13,296 nucleotides of DNA from Pseudomonadota bacterium (GTDB taxonomy: Bacteria > Pseudomonadota > Alphaproteobacteria > Sphingomonadales > Sphingomonadaceae), in contig JAEZCS010000202.1 of NCBI GenBank assembly GCA_023433445.1, positions 1 through 13,296 of the forward strand, given 5' to 3'. Below, in pieces: positions 1-5,688 of the stretch; the stretch's first letter is position 1; each line of letters starts with the position of its first letter. A program made the position numbers and the translations under genes. A model generated the notes under the pieces. The model did no database searches. It was not told the origin of the DNA and saw nothing but the letters and a program-made list of their open reading frames with translations.

Positions 1-485
1 GGGCCTTGGGCGGTGGTGCGCTGCTGCTTGTTGGGCTCGGCGGGACAGCCCTGGTTCGTCGCCGCCGCCGTAGTGGTGTGGAAGCGGAAGACGCAGTTTT
101 GACCACGGCGCCTGCTCCGCTCGTGGAGAAGCCTGCTCCCGCAGCGCCCATCTTTGTCGAGCGAGAGCCGGTCCCTGAAGCGCCCGTCGCGCGCGCACCC
201 GTTGCCGCTGCGCCGCTTGGCGCCGGGGTTGCTCATGGCTCCAGCCTCGCAGCCATGGTCGCCGCTCCGCCAAGCGCGGAAAATCCTTTCCGTACGCATC
301 GCAAGCGGTTGGCGCGGGCGCGCTACCTGCTCGCCCAGCAGGAAAAGCGGGAGCAGGCGCCCTATGGCGAAGCGCCAGCAGCCGTGCCGCCGCAGACGAT
401 TCATGCCGAACCGCAGACGCAGACCGTCTACCGGATGGGTGCGGATCGCAATCGCCGGATGAGCTTCAAGCCGCAGACGCGGTAA
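1..485 (+). CDS. Unrecognised membrane protein with Ala/Pro-rich C-terminal tail (5' truncated by window edge)
   Basis: The frame is open from the first complete codon (base 3) to a TAA at 483-485, so the gene starts outside the window; the TTG at base 6 is not a convincing start. About 160 residues are visible. They begin with a Gly/Leu-rich hydrophobic stretch of about 17 residues followed by five arginines, which looks like a transmembrane helix with a positive-inside stop-transfer. Next comes a low-complexity Ala/Pro/Val/Glu region, then a basic segment (ENPFRTHRKRLARARYLLAQQEKR) that could be helical, and an Arg/Gln-rich end. This suggests a membrane anchor with a cytoplasmic tail. I do not recognise the family, and the missing N-terminal part may hold the functional domain. 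A glycine-rich helix plus arginine cluster resembles C-terminal surface-sorting anchors, but those normally end right after the arginines, whereas about 135 residues follow here. Confidence 0.7.
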   Translation, partial: ALGGGALLLVGLGGTALVRRRRRSGVEAEDAVLTTAPAPLVEKPAPAAPIFVEREPVPEAPVARAPVAAAPLGAGVAHGSSLAAMVAAPPSAENPFRTHRKRLARARYLLAQQEKREQAPYGEAPAAVPPQTIHAEPQTQTVYRMGADRNRRMSFKPQTR

Positions 486-507
486 CTCGCCGGACGATCA
501 GCAGACA

Positions 508-537
508 GGGGCGGCATCGCAAGGTGCCGCCCCTTTT
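508..537 (+). terminator. Rho-independent terminator after the first gene
   Basis: A perfect 9-bp stem, GGGGCGGCA (508-516) with TGCCGCCCC (525-533), closes an 8-base loop and is followed directly by TTTT (534-537). It lies 22 bases after the stop codon of the upstream gene. This is a textbook intrinsic terminator on the plus strand and separates that gene from argG. Confidence 0.85.
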
Positions 538-585
538 GCATGGGTGGTCCACGTCGATTCGGTTGCACTTGGGGCCGACCCCTGA

Positions 586-601
586 TACCGGCGCGCCGGT
601 A
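586..601. repeat. 16-bp perfect palindrome in the argG upstream region
   Basis: TACCGGCGCGCCGGTA reads identically on both strands. It sits 35 bases before the argG start and 16 bases before its likely Shine-Dalgarno. A short GGGG-CCGA-CCCC hairpin (571-582) lies just upstream. The palindrome could be an operator for a dimeric regulator, or a hairpin in the argG leader. No run of T follows, so it is not a classical terminator. I cannot name a protein that binds it, and it does not resemble the AT-rich ARG boxes of enteric ArgR. Confidence 0.5.
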
Positions 602-635
602 ATTTCGCGCCAGCACAAGGAAGGTCGCTCCACCC

Positions 636-1853
636 ATGTCCGACAAGATCAACCGCATTGTCCTTGCCTTCTCAGGAGGGCTCGACACAAGCGTGATCCT
701 TAAATGGTTGCAGCAGACCTATAATTGCGAAGTCGTGACCTTCACGGCCGATCTGGGGCAGGGCGAGGAGCTGGAACCCGCGCGCCAGAAGGCGAAGCTG
801 ATGGGCGTGCGCGACGAGCATATCTTCATCGACGACCTGCGCGAAGAATTTGTGAAGGACTATGTGTTCCCGATGATGCGCGGCAATGCGCTGTATGAGG
901 GATTGTACCTGCTGGGCACGTCGATCGCCCGCCCGCTGATCGCCAAGCGGCAGATCGAGATCGCGCAGCAGGTTGGCGCGGACGCGGTTTCGCACGGCGC
1001 GACCGGCAAGGGCAATGACCAGGTCCGCTTCGAGCTGGGTTATTACGCCCTGTCGCCCGATATCAAGGTGATCGCGCCGTGGCGTGAGTGGGACCTGACC
1101 AGCCGCACGCGCCTGATCGAATTTGCCGAACAGCACCAGATCCCGATCCCCCGGGACAAGCGCGGCGAGAGCCCGTTTTCGACCGACGCGAACATGCTGC
1201 ACACCTCGTCCGAGGGCAAGGTGCTGGAAGATCCGTGGGAAGAAGTCCCCGACTATGTCTATTCGCGCACCGTCAATCCGGAAGATGCGCCTGACGCGCC
1301 GGAATATATCACGGTCGATTTTGAACGCGGCGATGGCGTCGCGATCAATGGCGTCGCGATGAGCCCGGCGACGCTGCTCGAAACGCTGAACGAATATGGT
1401 CGCAAGCATGGCATCGGCCGCCTCGATCTGGTCGAGAACCGCTTTGTCGGTATGAAGTCGCGCGGAATGTATGAAACGCCGGGCGGCGCAATCTATTATC
1501 TCGCCCACCGGGGTATCGAGCAGCTGACACTCGATCGGGGCGCAGCGCATCTGAAGGATGAGCTGGCGCCCAAATATGCCGAACTCATCTATAACGGTTT
1601 CTGGTTCTCGCCTGAGCGCGAGATGTTGCAGGCCGCGATCGATTACAGCCAGGAAAAGGTGACGGGGACTGTTCGCCTGAAACTCTACAAGGGCGGCGTC
1701 TATGTCGTCGGGCGCAAGTCGCCCTATTCGCTCTACAGCGAAAAGGTCGTGACGTTCGAGGATGATGCGGGTGCCTATGACCAGCGGGATGCCGCGGGCT
1801 TCATCAAGCTCAACGCGCTGCGTCTTCGCCTGCTGGGACGGCGCGATCGCTGA
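636..1853 (+). CDS. argG: Argininosuccinate synthase
   Basis: This cytoplasmic enzyme joins citrulline and aspartate using ATP, giving argininosuccinate, AMP and pyrophosphate, the penultimate step of arginine synthesis. The protein has 405 residues, the usual length for the family. The N-terminal nucleotide-binding P-loop signature FSGGLDTS is at residues 12-19, and the second family signature, around HGATGKGNDQVRFE, starts at residue 120. The start at 636 is preceded by AAGGAAGG (617-624), 11 bases upstream, which is slightly long but purine-rich. The gene stands alone: a terminator lies upstream, and the next gene has its own promoter region. No other arg genes are nearby, which is common for argG in alphaproteobacteria. 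The long ORF antisense to it is a GC-driven shadow. Confidence 0.98.
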   Translation: MSDKINRIVLAFSGGLDTSVILKWLQQTYNCEVVTFTADLGQGEELEPARQKAKLMGVRDEHIFIDDLREEFVKDYVFPMMRGNALYEGLYLLGTSIARPLIAKRQIEIAQQVGADAVSHGATGKGNDQVRFELGYYALSPDIKVIAPWREWDLTSRTRLIEFAEQHQIPIPRDKRGESPFSTDANMLHTSSEGKVLEDPWEEVPDYVYSRTVNPEDAPDAPEYITVDFERGDGVAINGVAMSPATLLETLNEYGRKHGIGRLDLVENRFVGMKSRGMYETPGGAIYYLAHRGIEQLTLDRGAAHLKDELAPKYAELIYNGFWFSPEREMLQAAIDYSQEKVTGTVRLKLYKGGVYVVGRKSPYSLYSEKVVTFEDDAGAYDQRDAAGFIKLNALRLRLLGRRDR

Positions 1854-1903
1854 TCGTGCCTTGAGGCCTGTTCGACCGGCGGAACGGCTGGTCGTATAAC
1901 TTT

Positions 1904-1912
1904 TGCTATAAT
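1904..1912 (+). promoter_or_regulatory. Extended -10 promoter (TGcTATAAT) upstream of the PAS-MCP gene
   Basis: TG at 1904-1905, one base, then a perfect TATAAT at 1907-1912 form an extended -10 element in a locally AT-rich stretch inside GC-rich DNA. No good -35 hexamer is seen at the usual distance, as is common for extended -10 promoters. Transcription would start near 1919 and give a leader of about 47 bases carrying the hairpin at 1934-1970. A second, CtrA-dependent -10 candidate is TATACT at 1941-1946. Confidence 0.5.
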
Positions 1913-1913
1913 A

Positions 1914-1932
1914 TTAGCGTCCAATTAACCAT
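1914..1932 (+). promoter_or_regulatory. Candidate CtrA box (TTAG-N7-TTAACCAT)
   Basis: TTAG (1914-1917), seven bases, then TTAACCAT (1925-1932) match the alphaproteobacterial CtrA consensus TTAA-N7-TTAA with a single mismatch and carry the CCAT extension known from Caulobacter CtrA half-sites. The box lies just downstream of the extended -10 at 1907-1912, so CtrA bound here could block that promoter. Alternatively it sits at about the -35 position of TATACT (1941-1946) and could activate that one. The match is seen directly; the regulator is inferred. Confidence 0.55.
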
Positions 1933-1933
1933 C

Positions 1934-1970
1934 TGCACGGTATACTCCCATGATGGAGAGTTGCCGTGCA
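1934..1970 (+). promoter_or_regulatory. Leader hairpin covering the ribosome binding site and GTG start of the PAS-MCP gene
   Basis: TGCACGG (1934-1940) pairs perfectly with CCGTGCA (1964-1970). Inside, ACTC (1944-1947) pairs with GAGT (1958-1961), and CC (1948-1949) can pair with GG (1955-1956) around a 5-base loop. The Shine-Dalgarno GGAGAG (1955-1960) and the GTG start (1966-1968) therefore both lie in paired positions. In RNA this would limit translation unless it is opened by temperature, a protein, an sRNA or transcription-translation coupling. It applies only to transcripts starting upstream of about 1934. Confidence 0.5.
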
Positions 1971-2703
1971 AGGTATTGAAATCGAGCCCACGTCGGTATG
2001 GCAAGCGATCGAACGGTCGACGGCTATTGTGACGTTTGACCGCGAATGCCGCGTCACGGGCGCGAATGATAATTTCCTTGACCTGTTCGGCTATCGCTTT
2101 GCCGATGTGGAAGGGCGCCACCATCGCATGTTCTGCGAGGCGGACTATGCCGGGTCGCGCGAATATGCCAATTTCTGGGACCGGCTTCAGTCCGGCCAGT
2201 TTGACACGGGTTCCTATCGACGCCTGGACAAGCAGCGGCGCAAGGTATGGATCCGGGGCAGCTACAATCCCACATTCGGCCCGGACGGGGCGCAAACCGG
2301 CGTCATCAAGTTCGCGCACGACATCAGCGACCAATATCGCGCCGTAGCCGCTCGTGAGGATGCCGAGCGGCGGTTGCGTATGCAGGAAGACGAGCGGCGC
2401 GCCGATGTCGAGCGGGTGCTGAGCGAGGTCAACAGCATCGTTGGGTCGATCGCGGGCATTGCCCGTCAAACAAATTTGCTGGCCCTTAACGCATCCATTG
2501 AAGCCGCGCGGGCTGGCGCGGCGGGCAGGGGCTTTTCCGTTGTCGCATCCGAGGTCAAGAAGTTGGCGATCGACACGCAGGATGCGACGGGCCGGGCGCG
2601 CGCGATTATCGCGGGGCGTGAGGCAGCCTTTCCCAGCACCGATACATATTGCGACAATTTAGGCCGTGACGTGACAAGTTTGCGGGACAAGTCTTCCTCA
2701 TAA
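1966..2703 (+). CDS. Short soluble PAS-domain methyl-accepting chemotaxis protein (BdlA/Aer-like)
   Basis: The 245-residue protein has one PAS domain (about 15-120; motifs LFGY, GRHHRMF, VWIRGSYNP and VIKFAHDI) of the type seen in BdlA. A helical, charged linker (121-158) follows, then the conserved chemoreceptor hairpin tip, QTNLLALNASIEAARAG (168-184) and GRGFSVVASEVKKLA (187-201), which contacts CheA and CheW. There is no transmembrane segment, signal peptide or HAMP domain, so it should be cytoplasmic and sense an internal signal such as redox state, oxygen or a bound cofactor. Receptor arms are very short: only about 15-20 residues of returning helix follow the tip, and the last 30 residues do not look like MCP. 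I found no continuation in other frames, so this is probably natural. The only usable start is GTG 1966 with SD GGAGAG five bases before; a TGA lies in frame at 1951. Confidence 0.88.
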   Translation: MQGIEIEPTSVWQAIERSTAIVTFDRECRVTGANDNFLDLFGYRFADVEGRHHRMFCEADYAGSREYANFWDRLQSGQFDTGSYRRLDKQRRKVWIRGSYNPTFGPDGAQTGVIKFAHDISDQYRAVAAREDAERRLRMQEDERRADVERVLSEVNSIVGSIAGIARQTNLLALNASIEAARAGAAGRGFSVVASEVKKLAIDTQDATGRARAIIAGREAAFPSTDTYCDNLGRDVTSLRDKSSS

Positions 2704-2741
2704 GGGGTTTCAGGAACGGCGATGGCCGTTCAGCACCCCTT
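2702..2741 (+). terminator. Two-part hairpin filling the PAS-MCP / EF-hand gap
   Basis: An outer stem AAGGGGT (2702-2708) with ACCCCTT (2735-2741) encloses a perfect inner stem GAACGGC (2714-2720) with GCCGTTC (2725-2731) and a 4-base loop. It begins inside the PAS-MCP stop codon and ends just before the EF-hand ribosome binding site (GGAAGGAAGAAG, 2743-2754). There is no real T run after it, so it may be a weak terminator, an attenuator or an mRNA-stabilising structure instead. Confidence 0.5.
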
Positions 2742-2756
2742 TGGAAGGAAGAAGAG

Positions 2757-3392
2757 ATGATCCGCAAATTTTTGGGCACTGCCGCTGTCGGCGCTCTGTT
2801 CATTGGCGGGCTGGCGGGATCGCAGATGGCGCTCGCTCAGCCCGGAGCGGGCGGCCCCGGTGGCCATCGCGGCGGCATGATGGCAATGGCCGACACAAAC
2901 AAGGACGGCAAGATCAGCAAGGCTGAACTGACCGCCGCGCTGGACGCGCGCTTCACGAAGATGGACGCTAACCGCGACGGGAAGCTGACCAAGGAAGATC
3001 GCGAGATCCGTCGTCAAGCCCGGCTTGACCAGCGTTTCGCCGCTCTGGACACGGACCGTAATGGCCAGATCAGCAAGGCCGAGTTCGTGGCCGGGCATCA
3101 GCCTCGCGCCGGGCGCGGTGAAGATGGCAAGGGCCGCGAAGGTCATTGGGGCAAGCGTGGCCACCATGGCTTCGGCGGCGGCAAGATGCTCCGTGGCGGC
3201 GGTCGCGGCGAGGCGATGAAGGACGGCGTCATCACGCGCGCTGAATTCATGGCCGGACCACTGGCGATGTTCGACAAGGCAGACGTCAACAAGGACGGCT
3301 TTGTGACGGCGGACGAGATGAAGGCCGCGCGTCAGGCGATGCGCCAGGCATGGCAGGCGAAGCGCGGGGCGGACACTGCTCCCCGCAACTGA
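2757..3392 (+). CDS. Secreted EF-hand calcium-binding protein
   Basis: The protein has 211 residues. It starts with a Sec signal peptide (residues 1-27, basic start, hydrophobic core, cleavage after ALA), so the mature protein should be periplasmic or outside. Four EF-hand loops have good acidic positions 1, 3, 5 and 12: D46-E57 (DTNKDGKISKAE), D70-D81, D98-E109 and D176-E187. A fifth (152-163) keeps only DG and the final Glu and is degenerate. Between loops three and four lies a Gly/His/Arg-rich stretch (about 113-151, HWGKRGHHGFGGGK) that may bind other metals or an anionic surface. The start has a strong Shine-Dalgarno. A response regulator and sensor kinase follow in the same direction, so the protein may be linked to their signal; this is context only. 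Its exact role (calcium buffering, sensing or envelope stability) cannot be told from sequence. Confidence 0.88.
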   Translation: MIRKFLGTAAVGALFIGGLAGSQMALAQPGAGGPGGHRGGMMAMADTNKDGKISKAELTAALDARFTKMDANRDGKLTKEDREIRRQARLDQRFAALDTDRNGQISKAEFVAGHQPRAGRGEDGKGREGHWGKRGHHGFGGGKMLRGGGRGEAMKDGVITRAEFMAGPLAMFDKADVNKDGFVTADEMKAARQAMRQAWQAKRGADTAPRN

Positions 3393-3399
3393 CCATCAC

Positions 3400-3430
3400 G
3401 AAAGGGTGGAGGCTCGTCCTTCACCCTTTC
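3400..3430 (+). terminator. 13-bp hairpin between the EF-hand gene and the response regulator
   Basis: GAAAGGGTG (3400-3408) pairs with CACCCTTTC (3422-3430). The stem continues inward with GAGG/CCTT (one G-T pair) to a 5-base loop. It starts seven bases after the EF-hand stop. The bases after it (AAGCTTTCG) lack a long T run, so termination may be partial, which would set a higher level for the EF-hand transcript than for the two-component genes. Confidence 0.55.
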
Positions 3431-3461
3431 AAGCTTTCGACAGTCGTGACAGATATCCCCC

Positions 3462-4181
3462 ATGAGTGAAAAACCCCATCTGCTGCTCGTCGATGACGAG
3501 CGTTCGATCCGCGAGCCGCTGGCGCAATATCTTTCCCGCAACGGATTTCGGGTAACCGCCGTCGAAAACGCGGCGGAAGCACGGTTGCGGCTGAACGCCA
3601 ACGCCATCGACCTCGTGATCCTGGACATCATGATGCCCGGTGAGGATGGGCTGTCGCTATGCCGCCACATTCGCGAGGCGAGCGAGATCCCGGTGATCCT
3701 GTTAACGGCGAAGTCGGAGGAGACGGATCGGATCGTCGGGCTGGAGATGGGCGCGGACGATTATGTGCTGAAGCCCTTTTCGCCGCGCGAACTGGTGGCG
3801 CGGATCAAGGTGATTTTCCGTCGCGTCGCCACGGGCGGACAGCGGGTGACCGCGCCCGATGGTGCGACTTATGCTTTTGCGGGCTGGCTTCTGAAGACGC
3901 AGGAGCGCGTGCTGGTGGATCAGGAAGGGGTTTCCCTGCCGCTGTCCACGGCGGAGTATAATCTGATGCTGGCTTTCGCCACCCGGCCCAATCAGGTGCT
4001 GAGCCGGGACCAGTTGCTCGACATCACGCAGGGGCGTGAAGCCAATGCATTCGATCGAGCGATCGACAATCAGATCAGTCGGCTGCGCAAGAAGATCGAG
4101 CCCGATCCCAAAAACCCGACATTGATCAAGACGGTGTGGGGCGGGGGCTATACGCTGTCCGCCGATGTGAGGAAGCTGTGA
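3462..4181 (+). CDS. OmpR-family response regulator
   Basis: The 239-residue protein has a receiver domain (about 5-120) and a winged-helix DNA-binding domain (about 135-236). The acidic pair D11-D12, phospho-acceptor D55 (LVILDIMMPG), switch T82 and K104 (VLKPF) are all present, so it should be phosphorylated normally. The DNA-binding part shows the recognition-helix pattern NQISRLRKKIE (203-213) and the closing TVWGGGY hairpin (224-230). The start is fixed by a TGA in frame 15 bases upstream. No purine-rich Shine-Dalgarno is visible before ATG 3462, so initiation may be weak or leaderless. The gene overlaps the kinase gene by four bases (GTGA), so the two are co-translated partners. Closest functional relatives are OmpR-like regulators, but the target genes cannot be predicted. 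Confidence 0.95.
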   Translation: MSEKPHLLLVDDERSIREPLAQYLSRNGFRVTAVENAAEARLRLNANAIDLVILDIMMPGEDGLSLCRHIREASEIPVILLTAKSEETDRIVGLEMGADDYVLKPFSPRELVARIKVIFRRVATGGQRVTAPDGATYAFAGWLLKTQERVLVDQEGVSLPLSTAEYNLMLAFATRPNQVLSRDQLLDITQGREANAFDRAIDNQISRLRKKIEPDPKNPTLIKTVWGGGYTLSADVRKL

Positions 4182-5521
4182 GGCGATTTCGCCTGTGGCC
4201 ACAGAGCCTGGTGGGCCAGATCATCATTCTGGTCGGCATTGCCCTGTTCGTCGCGCAGGCGATCAATTTCGGGCTGCTGCTGCGCGAGCGCAACCGGCTG
4301 ACGCTGACAGCGCAGACGGCGCCGGGCGTCTACCGCATCGTCGATGCGCTGGACAGCCGGGGTGAGCCCCCCGCAAGGAATAGACCCCGCGCCCGCTTCG
4401 TCGACGCGCCGCCAATCCCGCAGGGTGAACGGCGGCCGGAAATCGAGCGGCGCGCGCTCGCAATGTTCGCCGACGTGGGGCTGCCGGTGCGCTCCGTCCA
4501 GGTGTTCGAGGATGATCGGCCCCTCCCGGCGCGGCGGATGGACAGCGTCCGGATGCGCGCCATGGGCGATATGCGGGGAGAACCGCGCGGCGGCCGACTG
4601 ACGATGGCGGCCGAATATGCGCCGGGAAAGTGGGTGTGGACGCAGACGCGGGCGGGCAACCGCGCGCCGCGCTTTGGCGGCTGGCTCGTCGGGCAAACGC
4701 TCATTCTCTACGTGATCGTGTTGCTGCCGCTGCTGTGGGTCGGGCGTAGGCTGGCGCGGCCTTTGGGGCAGTTGACGCAGTCCGCGCAGCAATTCGCGCG
4801 GACGGGGTCAGCCGATCCGGTGGAGGAGCGCGGGCCCGGTGACGTGCGCGAGCTTACCATGGCCTTCAACGCGATGCGCAGCCGCATCGTTGCAATGCTG
4901 GACGAGAAAGACCGGATGCTGGGCGCGATCGGCCATGACCTGCGGACGCCGCTCGCGTCGCTGCGGGTGCGGGCGGAATCCGTCGAGGACGAGGGCGAGC
5001 GCGCGCGCATGTCGCAGACGATCGACGAGATGAACCGGATGCTCGAGGATATTCTCTCCCTCGCGCGGGCGGGCCGAAGCAGCGAGGCGGAGCAAAAGGT
5101 CGACCTGGCCGCGCTGGCTGACGCGGTGGTGGAGGATTTCGTCGAGCTGGGCGCACCTGCGGAGATGGCCGAGAGCGCCCGCGCGGTGGCGTCGGTGCGG
5201 CCGCAGCAGATCAGAAGGGCACTGCGCAACCTCATCGAAAATGCGATCGTCTATGGCGAGCGTGCCCATGTGTCGGTCGCGCGGGAGGAGGGCGCGATAC
5301 GACTGGTCGTGGCGGATGATGGGCCAGGAATTGCCGAGGACCGGATGGATGAGATGATGGAGCCCTTCACCCGGCTGGAGGGATCGCGAAACCGGGAAAC
5401 CGGGGGTGCGGGCCTGGGGCTGGCGCTGGTTCGGGCCATCATGGCCGAGCATCGCGGCGCGCTGAAGCTGGCGAACCGGGCTGGCGGCGGGCTGGAGGCT
5501 AGCCTGGTGCTGCCGGTTTGA
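4178..5521 (+). CDS. EnvZ-type membrane sensor histidine kinase
   Basis: From GTG 4178 the protein has 447 residues. Transmembrane helix one is about 13-35. An Arg-rich periplasmic domain (36-168) follows, then helix two (about 169-188), a HAMP linker (189-240), the phosphorylation helix with H253 (IGHDLRTPLASLR), and an ATPase domain with N box NLIENA (351-356), G1 box ADDGPGI (379-385) and G2 box GGAGLGLAL (409-417). All catalytic boxes are intact. I chose GTG 4178 because it overlaps the regulator stop by four bases and has GAGGAAG just before it; the open frame extends to a GTG at 4136, which would add 14 residues inside the regulator gene. The periplasmic sensor domain matches nothing I can name. 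With the secreted EF-hand protein next door, an envelope signal such as divalent cations is an attractive guess only. Confidence 0.93.
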   Translation: MRRFRLWPQSLVGQIIILVGIALFVAQAINFGLLLRERNRLTLTAQTAPGVYRIVDALDSRGEPPARNRPRARFVDAPPIPQGERRPEIERRALAMFADVGLPVRSVQVFEDDRPLPARRMDSVRMRAMGDMRGEPRGGRLTMAAEYAPGKWVWTQTRAGNRAPRFGGWLVGQTLILYVIVLLPLLWVGRRLARPLGQLTQSAQQFARTGSADPVEERGPGDVRELTMAFNAMRSRIVAMLDEKDRMLGAIGHDLRTPLASLRVRAESVEDEGERARMSQTIDEMNRMLEDILSLARAGRSSEAEQKVDLAALADAVVEDFVELGAPAEMAESARAVASVRPQQIRRALRNLIENAIVYGERAHVSVAREEGAIRLVVADDGPGIAEDRMDEMMEPFTRLEGSRNRETGGAGLGLALVRAIMAEHRGALKLANRAGGGLEASLVLPV

Positions 5522-5529
5522 TCTTCCGG

Positions 5530-5664
5530 CCTTCCGCTCCCGCAGGCGGGAGGGGCTAGGGGTGGGTGCGAGCGTAGCGAGCTTCTCGGGCATGCCTAGG
5601 AGATCAAGCCGCGCGTGGCGCCAGCCCGCCCCCTGCCCCCCGCCCGCCTGCGGGAAGGGGAAGG
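5530..5664. repeat. Intergenic inverted-repeat element between convergent genes
   Basis: The left arm (5530-5566) and the right arm (5625-5664) are imperfect reverse complements. Both contain the core CCCGCAGGCGGG or its complement and both have CCTTCC at the outer edge. Each core is itself a small palindrome. The roughly 58 bases between the arms show no coding signal. The element fills the 167-base gap between the kinase gene (plus) and motB (minus) and could end transcription from both sides. It resembles dispersed GC-rich intergenic repeats of sphingomonad genomes; copy number cannot be judged from one window. Confidence 0.65.
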
Positions 5665-5688
5665 AATACATTCCCGCCTCTAAACCAA

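Noticed and set aside
672..1550. 292-residue minus-strand open frame inside argG
   Set aside because: It is a shadow of the argG codons, with composition typical of antisense frames and no ribosome site or recognisable motif.
1906..2469. 187-residue minus-strand open frame opposite the PAS-MCP gene
   Set aside because: The PAS and MCP signatures are on the plus strand with a good start. The antisense frame has no domain and ends in the promoter region.
2600..2703. Possible frameshift truncating the MCP domain
   Set aside because: I translated the other two plus frames after about 2617. Both hit stops soon and show no MCP-like continuation, so the short end appears genuine.
4808..5671. 287-residue minus-strand open frame opposite the kinase gene
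   Set aside because: The kinase boxes on the plus strand are intact. The antisense protein starts inside the inverted repeat and is His/Arg-rich shadow sequence.
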